A stretch of 64,000 nt of DNA from Megaleporinus macrocephalus (Eukaryota; Chordata; Actinopteri; Characiformes; Anostomidae), in assembly GCA_021613375.1 (NCBI GenBank), contig CM038706.1:25241366-25305365 (forward strand), in the 5' to 3' direction. Shown in pieces: positions 43,890 through 58,353 of this stretch (position 1 is the first letter of the stretch; the number at the start of each line of letters is the position of its first letter). Below the pieces are notes generated by a model. That model was not told the DNA's origin and searched no databases. It was given only the letters and a program-made list of their open reading frames with translations. A program made the position numbers and the translations under genes.

Positions 43890-46800
43890 GTATATATAAT
43901 TAAAAAATATTTCTAACATTTAAATTTTTTTATGTAAGTTATTGTACCTAAATTGTTTGCAATTTTATTACTACATTTTCTGTAAAAAGGGCAGCTGGCA
44001 AGTACAACTCCTGAAGTACTATTTAAACAGCACTTTTTCTGAATTGTTGTTGCACATTGTCCTACGCTATGAGCTTGAAAGCAGGCCGTTCTTCAATAAG
44101 GCTGAAGGTATGTGGAAATATGCACTGAAACGTAGTCTGTTTCCTAGCGGAACACAAAGTCACTGCGTGTTATTGTTTTCTTTCATGCACATGGTTCCGC
44201 TGGGGATCTCCCTCTTTCCGTATTTGTGTGTGTTTTCTATGTTCTGCGCGTGGGAGTGGGTGTGTGCCCCCCAGCTCCACAGCATCCAGTCTCGCACACG
44301 TGTCTGTCTGTGTGGTTGAGAGTTTCCCAGAATCAGGCCATGACACCCTTGAGGTCACAGACACACCGTGAAGGCACACAGAGCTGGCCGAGGGTTAGAC
44401 AATCACAGGGCTGAGCGAGCAGCAGCTTCATATTTTACTTGCTCGGCAGGAAATGAACTTAGAGTTTCAGCGTCCTCTTTTTAGATCCTCCAGAAAACCA
44501 ACACTGTCTTCTTGCAAAGCCACGAAAATGAGTCATTTTTTAGCTGACACTGAGGGCTTCGCAACTTAATAACAAGTTTTAAATGTGAGACCTTATTTGA
44601 ACTGGAATCATTTTTTTATTGTCATTTAAAAGTGTCTACAACTACTCCCAAAAGTAGTTTTCCTTCATTTACACACTTTATTCACAACTATTTCTTTATC
44701 ATTTTACTTGTATTAACTTTAAAACACCTCTATAATGATATTAATGACAACTGATAATACTAATTTCTGCTAGATGCCCTAGGAGTAAGTAGTAAAATGT
44801 TAGATTTCACTAGTGCCCATAAACATAGGTTCTAGATTAATTTGATAAAAAAACAGCCCATTTTTTATTTATGGCTTGTAAATAACATTTACTTTAAATT
44901 GCATGCATTATTTTTACTGTAACTTTTTAGTAAACAGCCCTGTTGCTGTTTTCCATTATTAACATAATGTATATAGGAGCTTCAGAAGCCTGGAATGATG
45001 TTTTTTTCTCTTGTTCTTGGATGTGGTAGGCCTTAAAGACCTAACCAATGGAAGAGCTAGCTTAGCTCTACCAAGAAGCTACTATTTCTGCTCAAGAAAA
45101 TAAAAGTATACAAAACTATTGAGGTTACAACTTCTTGTTAGAATGATATCGCTGTATTAACATGCTTCACAATGACTGTTATTTGGCCTTCTGTTGACTA
45201 ACCAGCAACCAACATTCAACACTGGGGTGCATCTCCACATTAACATTACAGTTGTTTACTTATCACTAAAAGTAGGTTAACCTCATTTAACGGTACATGA
45301 AACAGTCTAATTGCAGCTCACTGCAGTTGCATGACAGGCCAACCAATTGCTGGTGTTTGTCTGTCAGTTTTTGGAATTTTACAACTTTTTGTACTCGATA
45401 AAAGTTTCTTGACATTTTACAAACCATACGTGTTTTGAAAGAATGTGAAAGTGCTTCCTGTGTTAAAAATTACTTCCTGCCCTCCATCTGCAGTTGGGGC
45501 CACAGAAAGAGTGACAGGACATGATATGCAAACAAGCTATTCAATTAAAATTTTACTGAAAATTACAGACATGGCCTTCACATGTAAAGCCCACAGGGGT
45601 TCCCTATTGAAGATTCTCTGAAGTAGTCCCAACATTCGGCATCAACTTATTATTTTACACTCATTATTTACACAAGAAAACATTTAGAAACAAAGGTCAA
45701 GCATCAAAATAAAGTTCACAATGCCTTCATGATAATACTGTATGTTCATTCACCTGTTTAAATCAAATGTGAAAAATTAGTTCAGCAAAGACGTCGACTG
45801 CAATTGTCTATTCTGATGCATTTCAACAAGTCTATAAGGGACATGGGTTTGCATTATTTTGGGAATTATCTTTATTGTATTATTATTGTGAATTGAGTTG
45901 ACCACGATTCAGAATGCACTGTGTAGTTTTGTTCTGTAAGTCACTCCACATTAACACACTGTAGTCTGTGTGTGTTTGTGTGTGTGTGTGTGTGGGTAAG
46001 GCATACACGGCTGTTGCTTACACCTGATAAGGGCTATTGTGATTGTGAAAGGGTATCAGTGTGCACCGAAGCACGTACCTTTGTTTTTGCTGCTTTTGAA
46101 AAGCACTGGGAGATTGTTCATAATGGTGCGGTTGTGCTTGAAGGAACACACCCATACACTCATGTGGAGACACAAGAACACACACACATACACTGTTCTC
46201 TAGAAAAAGGCACGCATGAGTGCACAAGAACAAACACAGAAGTATGAACTCAGTCCCTCGATTCTAAGATGCTCTTTTGAACTGAAACTTGTGCCTCAAC
46301 CTGTACAGTCACATAAATGACTGGATAAACTGATCACATCTGTGATAACCGCAATACTTACTGAAAGCTCACCTGCCGTTTAGGGCATCAGACAGCACAG
46401 GCTATTTGATGACACTTTCACAGGCAAAAAAAGTCTTCCAGGAAATCAGTGTGAGTACAAGCTCCTATCTGTGAAATAGGGGTATATTGACTGTATCGCC
46501 AGTGATGACAATCATAATGCTAGACAAATTTTTTCTCAGAAGTCCTGTGGAGAAAGTGCAGATTGTAAACTTTCAGTTGATGTTCATGTTTATGTTCCCA
46601 GATGAATTATATTGTATTATGATTTAAATTTGATTTGATTAAATTAAGTTTGGCTTGACTAAAAAGCAAAGGCTTTGATATAACTATGCTAGCAACATGC
46701 TGTTGTTGATGTTACAGGTATGCTACTGTGAGTTGTTATGACAGATTTGGCTCAGTAACATTGTAACAGTGTCATGTTACCATGAAAGATAACACTGAAT

Positions 46801-47953
46801 GCATTTATTCAGCATTTCATTTCAGATGTCTCTATAGCAGGCATGTGATGTGATTTGGGGTAAAAAAAAAAAAGTCGCTTACGTGCCGGTTTACACCATA
46901 TGATGGTTTGGTGAGCTCATAAATACTTTAAAGACCGGTGCTTTGACTTGCTGGTTTGTAGCTAGACACTGCGATGATAACACAGAAACAACATGTCAAC
47001 ATAGACAGGAAACTATAACACAAATACTAAAAAGGGCATGTGGAAAACTGTCCAATCAGAACTTGTTTTTCTCTGTAGTACCTAGTTAGATATAGCTAAG
47101 CAAGCTGTCAGACTGGGTAGGCCTTCAGAACCTGACAAGAAAGTCTAGTGCATTAGATTAACCATCAGTATAAGCAATTATTTTTTGCCTTTCAATAGGT
47201 GGGACCAATTTTGTGAGAAAAAGGTCACACTAGAACCTCTGTGCTGTACAAGATATGTTGCAGACTTTGATTACAATCAGCAGCCTAATCAGTGGGTTGT
47301 TATAAATGCCAAACAGTGGTGGCAGCCTCTCCACTGAAAAGTCATTGTGATATAAGATGAAACTGATATAAGGTGAAATATCTGCCGGTAACAAGCTTTG
47401 GGTAAAACACAGAATAAGCAGCTTCGGAGTTTCAGATGTCAGAGTGTTATCTAGCTTGGCACAAAAACAATACTAGAATCCCATAAGGATGTTAGCAGAA
47501 AGTCGTGTTATTATAGATTGTTTCTCATGTTTTAACTGAGGTTTGGCTTTTATGGCCTGAACTGAAGGTTTAGCTCAAATAGCCATAGTTCTCTACTGCT
47601 TATGACTAACTCGGTTTGTACTGTAGTCCATGCAGTCTCTCAATTCTAAGCCTTAGGGTGTAATAAACATGGGAATTTGGGGTTAAATGGGGTTATAATA
47701 GGAATTGCAAGACAGAGAAAATAGAAAATGTCATGGATTATGGACAATGTTGCAAAGAGAGAAGAGCCTCACAACTTTTGCCATAGCCAGCGGGGACAGG
47801 AAATGACATCGCGTCACAGCATTCTGCTCTGTGCTCTTCCTCATGGCATCTTTCCAGGCCACAGCAGGAAGATGTGGGAAACAGAGGGCTGGCTGATTGA
47901 CAAGCACAAAACGGCATACCACAACACAAGTCTAGATTTTAATGGGTCTGAGA

Positions 47954-47987
<34 letters not shown>

Positions 47988-48930
47988 GAGGGACGGAATG
48001 AGTGAGCGAGGGTCTGAGTGAATGAGTGAGTAAGAGTGTAGGTTATGGAGTTTCTCATTATGCATGGCTATAGACATGAACATCGGTGCTCCTGTATGTC
48101 TCCCTTTTGTAATAGTGCTACATAAAACTGATAAAACTTTAGTGCTGCGATTGTATTGCTACATAATGTGATTGTAATTTGCTTTACAACACTTTAAAAT
48201 GCTCTGGTGAATTAATAATGTGACATGGTTAAAGATTGGGCATCATTTTTTTGACCAAATTATTTTACTAATGTTTGATTACATGACAAAACATAATTAA
48301 ACACTCTTATTATCCACATTTGTTAGGTTTCAATCTTAAAACCCAGAACATCATTGAGATCATTTTACCAGTAATGTTCTGGCTTGGTGTCATTTACACA
48401 TGCAGCCCTTAAACTGTATTTGACCAGGATACACACCTTCAGACGTGCCATGAAGTTCATTCAGTTTCAAAGGTGCCATCTCTTTAATGTGACAACACAA
48501 ACAAAGAAATTAAGACATTGTAGGCCAGAGGACGCTGCAATGACTATGGTCAACGTTATAGTCATGTTTAACATACTGTAATATTACTGTACTGTAATGT
48601 GTAATACACATAGAATGAACTGACTACCCTAAGATCATTACTTCATGATGGCAGGAAATCTTCATGATGTCAGGAAATCTAAATGAAGTCCCTTTCATTG
48701 AAAGTCAGAGGCAGGATAAGATAATGAAATATATTATATTGAAAAAATAATGATTAAACAAACAGAAATAGACAAGTGTACATAGATTTGTTTATCAAAA
48801 ATTTTGACTATTGAACAACATACATAATGGAACTGAACACATTCTCAGTCACTCATTTAGCCGCAACAGAGGTAAGATACATGATCAGCAACTTACTAAA
48901 ATAGGCTGTGGCAATGGAGTGATGAGTGAT
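43890..48930. other. Gene-free region
   Basis: It holds a less AT-rich, repeat-poor stretch near 44050-44520, TG microsatellites at about 45967-45994 and 47954-47970 (the latter passing into AG to 47986) and a dispersed-repeat match at 47191-47260. Short frames in the region look random. Confidence 0.45.
47191..47260. repeat. Dispersed repeat related to 55114-55185
   Basis: AATAGGTGGGACCAATTTTG followed by GGTCACACTAGAACCTCTGT parallels GATAGGTGGGGCCAATTTGG then GGCACTCTAGGCCTTCTGGA at 55.1 kb. Confidence 0.4.
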
Positions 48931-48934
48931 CAGT

Positions 48935-49676
48935 ATAAACAGTCCAAGCTTTGCCAAGAAAACATTCCCCACATCATTACACCACCTCCACCAGCCTGGA
49001 GTGTTCACACAATTTAGGTTGGGTCCGTGGATTCATGCTGCTGACTCTAAACTTTGACCCTACCGTCTCTGTGCCTCAGCAGAATCAAGATTCCTCAGAC
49101 CAGGCTATGTTTTTCCAGTCTTCAACTGCCCAGTTTTGGTGACTCTGTGCCCACCAAAGCCTCAGCATTCTGTTCTTGGCTGGCAGAAGTGGAACCCGAT
49201 GTGGTCTTCTGCCGCCTCAAGGTTTGACGTGTTGTTCTGAGATGCTTTTTTGCATACCACAATTATACAGAGTGGTTATTTGAGTTACCGTAACCTTTCT
49301 GTCAGCTCGAACCAGTCTGGCCATTCTCCATTGACCTTACTCATCAACAAAGTGTTTCCGTCCACAGAACTGCTGCTCACCATTCTAAGTAAACTCTGGA
49401 GACGGTTGTGTGTAAAGATCCCAGGAGATCAGCAGTTATAGAAATACTCAAACAGGCCGTCTGGCACCAGCAATCATGTCACAGTCAAAATCACTTTGAC
49501 ACAGTTTTTCTCCATTGCGATGGTTAATGTGAACATTACCTGAAGTGGCAGGCCTGTATCTGTATGCTTTTATGCACTGCACTGCTGCCACATGATTGCC
49601 TGATTGGGTAACTGCATGAATGAATAGATGTACAGGGCATACAGGTGTTCCACAAGAAATTACTCAATGAGTATAT
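48935..49676 (-). pseudogene. Tc1-family transposase pseudogene, N-terminal half
   Basis: Read on the minus strand, the element starts at a decayed terminal repeat near 49676. The former start region lies near 49518, followed by remnants of the helix-turn-helix DNA-binding part (GARRPV near 49460, then ITADLLG-like residues near 49430). Then come VRADRKVTVTQITTL-like (near 49290), RVPLLPAKNRMLRLWWAQ (near 49180) and a QNWAVEDWKNIAWSEES-like block (near 49120). The match ends at GGGMFSWQS-like residues near 48940. This is the order of a fish Tc1-like transposase up to about the first DDE acid. Stops and frameshifts are frequent, and the C-terminal half and right end are missing. It is inactive. 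Confidence 0.82.
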
Positions 49677-49679
49677 GTT

Positions 49680-52600
49680 CACCTCCCAACCTTCTTTCAC
49701 ACGTGATGGAATCTAGACCATCATGAACTACTAAATTTGCAATGCGTTACAGCACAGCTGAAAAGTTTTATTTCAATGCGTGAATGCACAAAACACCTTG
49801 TTGCTGTGCGGTTATATCTCGGAATTTACCTTGCACCACCTTTACTGTGAAATTCACAGCAGGAAGGCAGAGGCCACTGTGTGATCTAGAGGATTAAAAT
49901 AGTTAAATTCTAGAGGAAAAGTTAATCAACAGCTAGGACAGCTAGTAAGCAAGTTAATCAGCCAGACTGCCCACCTTGGGCTTGCACTAGTATGAGACTT
50001 GTACTCGTCTCTAGTTGAATAAGTCCAAGATCAATGTTGGTTGCTGTGTGAATGTGTGGCTAATTAACTCTACAAGTAACTTAGCTATGATAGCTAATCA
50101 TTTAGATGACATTTTTTTCCATAGCAATCAATCACCAGCTAAAATGCACACGGTAGAGAATATTGTAGCATCCTGCTACCGGCTCATTCAGCTGTGGACA
50201 CACGGGAGGTGTGGTCATACAGCGTGGTGGTGAGCGCAGTGCAACAGCAGGGCTAATACCAGACACGGAGTAAGACAAACTTAAAACATGTAAATAGATA
50301 GACTGTTAGCTTAAAGATGTCTAATTGCGTTGCATGGGCCATTCTGTGCTGGTCTGTGGGGCTGTTTAGTGTTTTACAGTAGAGTAGCAGTGTTGGTGTG
50401 TGCTGTCATTGTAGAATGTATAGCTGATAATGACCTGCTTGCTATGCCAGCTGTTCAGAAGTGCTGGGCTGTGGTCTCTACCGCTGCAGTCTTAAATACA
50501 GAGTGCTCATCTGAAAGTACAATGTTTCCTAGATATTTTTACTCTGTGCTGACGCTAAAATATCATGACTGCTTTCTGCTATATCGGTATCACAAAGACC
50601 AACATCATAATAAAGATAGACAAATGATACACAGTTTAGCCCCAACCTGTATAAGTTTATACACACTAATGTACAGGCATGCGTGTGCATGCATATTGTC
50701 TACTACATCACAGTGCAAGCAAGTGTATGTGTGCGGTTTTGTGTGCATTCACATTACTCATTGTGTTTGCTTAAGCATGCTTGTGCGCATGTGTTTGCAT
50801 TACTGTGTGTGTATGAGTGTGAGGTAGCTCATTGCTGCCAGCACTGTGGTGCTCTGATTGCTGGATGACTAGTAGGTTATGACAGATAAATGTTATATCA
50901 TAAGCCTACGGGGAGCATACGTGTTGGAACCAGCCCTCTGTGTGCGTGTTTTACGATGCTTCAGGCAAATCACAGATGCTAGTGAATCCCAACAGTTGAG
51001 ACGGGCTGGCATACATGTCTCTGAAAAGTGCCTCATTCACAGAAACCCTGACCTATTAATGGAAATTTCCATTCAGAACTCCTTTGCAGCTTTAGTAGTG
51101 AAAGAGCTACAGGATATGGCACTTGACCATAGCATAGTCTTTATTTGAGGACAGGGTCAAATAAACAGAGCTTCAGTTCTGGGCATAAGTATTAAAACTG
51201 GGTCAAAAATGAGGAAAAACATGATACTATGGTCAGGGTAATTCTTACTAGTGCCCCTATGTGAATCTAACGGTGATAAAAAAACAACATTTTTGGCTGT
51301 TCTATATTATGCACAGAATTTTGAAGCCTGTGAATTATTTTCCATGTTTTATCTAAGGCTTATGACATATTAACATATATTTTCCATTAAAACAGCTTTG
51401 CTGCTCCAGCTAAAAAGCCCTGACATAGAGCTGTGGCTGTTTTCCATTTCTAACATCTGACTGAAATCCACTGGTCCGGCTGCCACTTGTATTTGCAGTC
51501 AGTGACGTATCTAGGACTTACAGATGGCCTATAATCAAAACGTGACTGGGTGAGTTTACTGTCCTAAATATGCTCGTGGCAACAGAAGACAAACTTAAAT
51601 ATACCATGGATAAGCAGATAAAAGATAGATAACAGCTGGCATGACAGCTGAAAAAAATGAGGATAATAAAAATCTCACAATAGATTTTTGGTGTATCATA
51701 AAATGTAATTGCTTCATGTAAACGTCATAGAACTAATGGCAATTCACAACATGCAACTAGATGCAAAGTCAAGCAAAGCCAGCCTAAGGCCTTCACAATA
51801 TCTCCTGAAGAACTAACTAATGCCACCTTGGCTGTATCTATCTACATACCACATGGGGAAAATGGTTTGTATTGATTGGTCTTCTATTTGCTGTTTTAAG
51901 AATATAACCCTTTTGTGTCCAACCCACAGTTAACAACTAACCCCTTTCCACCTGCAGCAGTTTAGCTCTGCCCATTTGTACTAAAGTAATAAACAATTTT
52001 GTCTCTGACTGAGACAAAATGCAGGCCAGTCAGAAGAGAGATTTTTTAATTCCATTACTCATCATCAACTGCTTATCCTTCTGGGGCCCCAGGGTTTGGG
52101 GAGTTGTTTGTTGAAAGTTATCCCAGTTATCAGTACCTGACCTCAGTATTGCTCTAGTGGCTGAATGCAGTCAAGCATTTTGGAAAACACATTTAGCATG
52201 ACTAACAATACTAACCTCCACCTCATACAGTATAAGGTAATTCACAGGGTACACTACACTGGGCAATGGCTCTATAATGGAATAATAAACTCTGAAATCT
52301 GTATGCACTGTACACTAAACACTGTGGTATTGCACACTAGTCAATCACTTCTGGCAACACGTTCTAAATCAACTAACTCCACTGTTAAAACACCCATCTC
52401 CCCATCTCCATCACTCTGTCTGTTAGGTGACACATCATCAGCCTGTCTGAACAAGGAAGATAACAGAACTCTTTTGGGGGCACTAACAATCGCTAAAAAG
52501 ACTATTCTGACAAATTGGAAAACAAGAAAAAAAAAACAATCAATCAATGGAAAAATTTCCTAAGAGAACACATAGCAATGGATAAACTCTCAGCATCCAT

Positions 52601-54365
52601 CAATAATAAATCTCAGGAATACAATAAAACATGGTAAACACCTAACAACATTCTAGAACCACCTTAATTTCCATCTTCTTTTATACCTACCTGTGGAGCC
52701 CCTACCCGAATGTTCCTGGTCACATAATAACACACACATACATATACACACACTTACACACACACAAACACAAAAAATATTTATGGTAGGTATTATAAAT
52801 GGCTTCAGCTCAGTGCACACTCTAAGGGTAAAATATTATAATATCTGTCTTCCCTTGTCACTTTTTCACTTTTTGTCAGGTTGTTTGTTTGTATGTATAT
52901 ATGCTTATGTTTATTTGTTTTCATCTCTCCCATTTTTTAAAAATATCCTTTAGTCTCCTTGGCAATCCCTGTTTGTTTGTATGCTATTGTGCTTAAAAAA
53001 AGTTAGTGTAAAGTGTAAAAGATTTCTAGTGTAAAGCCTTCCCAGAGGCGTAGAGGCTGTTACTGAAGCAAAGGCTAAACAAATCTAATAATACTATTGT
53101 TCTCAAAAGAAATGCTGTATGAACAGGTGTCCACAAACTTTTGGACACAGTATGTATATCCAGGTGTTATGTAATCTGAAATATTTTTTAACACTGTATG
53201 AATGTATAAAAGAAAAACAAATATTTCTGTCTATCTAAACACTACTATACAGTTTTTAACATCGCATTTGGCATAGCTTATAACTTTGCTTCGTTTTCAG
53301 AGATTTGATTTGTGCCGACTATCACTTTAAGAGTCTCTGTGTGTGTTTGTCAGTCCGTGTGGTGGAAAAGTACCCTGTCTGGCCCGCGGTGTCCCTTTGC
53401 AGTGTGTTACTGGAATAGGCATATCAGTAGAACTCGCCAGTGTCTCCTCCGTCCTTGTAGGTTTGGCCTCTCTCGATAAGCAATGCAGGCCTATATATAG
53501 AGAGCTATCAAGGCCAAAGGCTATTTTCTCCTACCAAGTCAGAGTGTAGAACTGGTAAGGGTTTGGAGAATGTGCTTTCAGCAGACAGATTCTACAAGCT
53601 CTTACAGCCGACACTAGCACTGCCGCAGCATGTATTTCAGCATAAGACTGAAACTGAGGCCTTGTCTTATTGGGGGCGGGTGTGTGTCTGGGTGGGCTGG
53701 TACCTCATAAACGACTTCTGTGTTTATTTCTTTATGGTGTCTCAGCTGACTCCTACTGGACTTTAACTGTCACCCCTTGACCATCCCCCTCCCATCTCTA
53801 GAACACACACGCAAACACACAGCTGGAAGAGAGTTGTGTGTTAAATATTAATGGTGCAGACGGAAAGATTTAGTGCTCTCTCTATGGCTATCTGGGTCAC
53901 ACCTCAGAATTAAGTGCTTAAAGAACAACGCAGATAGCTAATAAGATAACCTTTCACCTGAGAGACCTTTAGCTGACGCACACACACGTGCACACACTAG
54001 TGGTGGCTTCTCACAGAGGAAGCACAATGGGAAAAAACCCTATTACAGCATCGTTCACTCATCATATTCACTCAATATTATTTAATATCCAATGGTTTAC
54101 TAAATACTTTAGTATTTTGGGAAAAAAAATAAGGAATTATGGAATAAACTGTGATTTGAACAATGGAAGTTTTTCCCACAACAAAATTTTTGCGTCAAAT
54201 GCAGAAAGAAGTCTGGCTTAGTGTTTAGATTTTAAATGCAAAGTCAGCATTATACTGAAGATATGCTGACAACCGTACACAATTCACTTACATCCTCAGA
54301 GGGCACCAGACATCCTGACGGGCATCCTTCATCAGGTTTTTGAGTTTTCTTTGAATTCTCCTTTA
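49680..54365. other. Gene-free region
   Basis: No gene is recognised. A DNA-transposon remnant end lies near 53115-53160 (AGGTGTCCACAAACTTTTGG), and a CA-rich tract near 52731-52775. A 165-codon open frame at 50330-50827 has no recognisable features and is Cys/His-rich from TGTG-type composition. Confidence 0.45.
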
Positions 54366-54368
54366 ACA

Positions 54369-54650
54369 TGTTTCAAGTTCAAGTTTCAAGTTTATTTGTC
54401 ATTTGCACATCATGTCAGGACATAACATGCATTGAAATGCTTGGGGTGAGACTCAGATAAACTCTACAGCAGGGCAGCATTATAATGTAAAACAGTGCAA
54501 ACACACAATAAATAGACAATATTAAAGTAAAAATAAGCTAAAAATATACATATAGTTATACTGAAATATATAAAGGACTATACAATACACAAGATATATA
54601 CATAGGATATACAGGAGGGTCATCTGTGAAAAATGTTGCATAGGCAGGTT
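54369..54650. repeat. Retroposon-like dispersed repeat
   Basis: TTTCAAGTTCAAGTTTCAAG followed by TTTATTTGTCATTTGCACA and ATGCATTGAAATGCTTGGGG matches a very common fish repeat, often found as 3' tails of retroposons. The part after 54500 is AT-rich and degenerate. Confidence 0.55.
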
Positions 54651-55113
54651 CTAAGTAGATATATTAATTAAAGTGACTTAGTGATATTGTTATATATTGT
54701 TATGATATATGTTTGTGGTCATCAGATTGATCTACTCAGGGAAGCCACGTAACCTGCCTGTAGTTACACCTTTCCACCAGAGAGGTCTCAAAATCCCCAA
54801 ATCTTATATAGCATGGCTTTAAAATTGTCTTCTGTCAAGTTATCTGCCTCGAGATTTGATTAACATGTTTTAACACACAGTTATTCTGGATATTATTTTC
54901 TTATTGTAAGCTTCACTATTAATGTTGTAGACATTTATCAGCCATTTTAAAATCATCCATGCTGGACACAATTGGTTTTCATGTTTCGCCTACTAACTAT
55001 TAAAATAATTAGGACTTCAGGAGCTGGATAGAAGACATAACTTTCCAGACTGATACAGTAGATAATTAGCATAAATAATTAGGAAGTAACAGTGGAATCA
55101 ACTAGTCATGTTT

Positions 55114-55185
55114 TGATAGGTGGGGCCAATTTGGTGCTGAAAATATGGCACTCTAGGCCTTCTGGAAGTTCTAGATACTTGTTTT
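55114..55185. repeat. Dispersed repeat (relatives at 23395 and 47191)
   Basis: It carries GATAGGTGGGGCCAATTTGG and CTAGGCCTTCTGGAAGTTCT, and shares different halves with the two other loci. Confidence 0.45.
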
Positions 55186-57377
55186 GAAATGAGCTGCAGT
55201 CGTGCAATGTCAGTTCTATGTAATTGCAAAAAACATGAAATGTATCTTAAATACAAGAAAATCTTAGATCTTAGGGCTATGCATGTACAATTTATTCACA
55301 ATGTTTTTAAATGGTCATGGAAAAGGCTCAAAACCTTTAATCCAGTTTCCGGTCTTGGATTTTGTAACCGCTGGTAGTTAACTGAGCTCTTAAAAGATAT
55401 GCGCTTCTTGTGTAATCTTAAAGTGAAATTTCAATGATTTTTCAATAATTCTGCATAATTCAATCATTGAGAAAAACATAAAGTAATTCAGTGTAATTGA
55501 TGTGAAATAGGTCACTGTACCCACTTATATCTTGGTGTTAAAACCCAAACCTCAAAGCAAATATCAAATATGGACATTTTATTTACTATGTAAAGTGACC
55601 AGTGAACCTACATGTGTCTTTTTGGAAACTATTTTGCCTTGTAACGCAGTACCTGAACCTCTCACCAGGAATATGTTTTAAAAACCTGTTTGAAACCAAC
55701 AGCAAATTCTAAAACTAATGTACAGTGACGTTTCAGACATTAAGCAGTGTATAATTTTAATTCATAATTTTATTTAATTGTCTTTTGCGAAGTGGTGCTT
55801 TGAGACAGACATCTTTAGACATCTGGTTCCTTTCAAAACCAGGGTGAATAATTCTTACATTAATAATTCTTTAAATACATTTAATCTAGAAGGGCACATT
55901 TCACATCAAAGCCACTGAAAATGACGTTGTTTTTTTAATTATATAAAAACAAATCATGGAGATTTCCCCTTGAATTGAGCCCACTGAATTGTTTTTAGTC
56001 CGAATCTGAATTGTAGCCACACATTACACGTTACCACACAATGCGCAATACACAAAACACAATACCTGAACTAATGCTATTGGAATATAGTATTGAATAA
56101 TAGTCTGCAGTACATTGAATCCTTTCTTTTGAGCGCCATCTAGAACCGTTCCCATAAGCACCCATATGTGTATGTGTCTCAGTAAGGTCTCCTGACTGGG
56201 TCTACAGTGTGCACGCCCTTCTGAGGTTTGGACAGGTTCATTCATCACCATGTTCAGGGCAAAATCAACACAGACATTTCAGAAAGCAACGCAGGGTGGA
56301 GCAAGGCCTCAGCACAAAGGAGGGAAAAGAAAGCGAGAGAGAGCGAGAGCGAGAGAGAGAGAGCGAAAGCAAGGGAAAGAGAGTAAAGGACATAATGAAG
56401 AAAGAGAAAGTGAGTGATAATGAGAAGACCCAGAAACGGTCAGACTTGGGGAGGTATATCTGGAATGCACAACTGAAAATGCTTACTCCCCAGCTCATCA
56501 TGGCCTTCACACTCTGGGGTCATCCATATCAACAGCAGGTCACCATGTACCATCACCAACCAGCAGAAAGGGGAAGAAACCAGAGTTAAGGAAGATGGCG
56601 GGAAGGAGAGTGGATAAGAGGGCCGAGGTTATATAGGAGGGAAAATGCGATAAGCTTTTAGCTGTCAAGGCCCTATAGAACCGATTAGCCTTCAGAGTGC
56701 ATGTGCAAGTCATACAGCTTTTAAACATGAATTCGACAAATTCGACACTTGCACATATGTTGGGATTGAATGGGAAAATAACTAATGTGTATATATGTAT
56801 GGGCAAATCCAATTGCTCCAAAAAGTGGATGGAACGTTCATTTTGTTAGGCAGCGTCTTTCTGGGTCTTCAGTAAAAACTGAATGATTTCTGTGACAACA
56901 AAATGCATCTGCAATTTTTAGGTATATTTAATATTATCAGTCTTCTTGTGTTTAGACACATTGCTGTGTTGTTGTAGTAATCCTCTTATTAAGTTTTAAG
57001 AATTAATTAAGAATTAAGACACTCAAATTAAAAAAATGTGTGCAGTTTTTAAACACAGCTTTTCACTGTGGTATGTAGGTATATATACTGTACGGAAATT
57101 GTGGTTTAACTTTATAGTTACTTTGATATTTACCAGACAGCCTAAAATTTTGACTTAATTGAACTTCTCATCGTGCTTTGGTAAAACCCATAATGTTAAG
57201 ACATCTCAAGAAAATTTAAGTGGAAACGCCAATTTTTTAGACAAACATAATGAGGAAAAGAAAGTGAAATCTATCAATCATGTTTGTGTGCCATATATGT
57301 AATTGACAGTAAAACAAGGTGTAGAGTTTTTACTCAGTTGTTAGAAATTAAAATGTGTGTTAATATGTATGTTACAT

Positions 57378-57379
<2 letters not shown>

Positions 57380-57429
<50 letters not shown>

Positions 57430-57430
57430 T
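57380..57430. repeat. TAA trinucleotide microsatellite
   Basis: About 17 uninterrupted TAA units. Confidence 0.95.
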
Positions 57431-58314
57431 AAGCATGAATTGTCTGTTATATGATTTAAATACTCTTGTTTGGTCAAGGAATGTCAGCTAAGTGCTAACG
57501 TACCAGGATCCAGCAGAAATGCTGGTTGAAATTAGCATTACCATGGAGCTGTTTTGTTCAACATTTAAAATAATTCCATTTTGGAATTTTTTTCCCAAAC
57601 TGAAGGCCCAGAACTACATTCACATGTTTGCGGCAGACGGATGACGGCAAACCGGATTCATGTTTTCAATTGAGCGCCGACTGAGCAGCGGTGGAATAAA
57701 GTGGATGTTGATTTATTTATTTATAGGTTTTTCCACACAATTCCAGACAAACCTAACAATAATAAAATACTCTTTTTCCACCTTAAAAAAAATATCCACT
57801 GCTAATCATCCATTTTGTCCCATGATGCCATCACTATGCCAATGTTTGCTGCAGAACAGCTTTTTTTACATGAACATGTAAATGCAGTATAAGAGTCATA
57901 GTTTGCCACTGATGTTAAGAAAGAATGTGAAAAAAAATATGAAACCAAATTCCTTTACACAGGCCTACAGGCGTTAATCCAAAATGCATTTGTACAACAA
58001 AAAAAGAGAAAAAGACTTGAGGTTTTCTCCTCTGTGCTTAACGGTAGCCTTAGCGACGTCTGGTTAGAATTCTTCTTCAGGTTTTTCTCCACACTGATGG
58101 AGACACTGATGTAAAAAGTGTTTTCTTCTGAATTAAATACAACTGTGTAGTAAAATAATACTTTGCAATGATTAAAGTGTTTATGCTCAGGAAATGACTG
58201 TGTATCATATCATAGCTGTCATATTTATATTTATCTCTGTTTTTTATTCTGTTCTTTATATATCTAAAAACAATAGGACAGTTTGACAATATCAGCTGCC
58301 ACTTACACTGTTCG

Positions 58315-58353
58315 TGACCAATAGAAACCATCCAAAATGACATGAAATAAAAT
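58315..58353. repeat. Short copy of the 16.9-kb MITE-like repeat
   Basis: GTGACCAATAGAAACCATCC followed by AAAATGACATG matches 16873-16908 with few differences. Confidence 0.5.

Noticed and set aside
50330..50827. 165-codon plus-strand open frame
   Set aside because: Its Cys- and His-rich tail comes from TGTG/CATG-type sequence, and there are no splice or domain signals.
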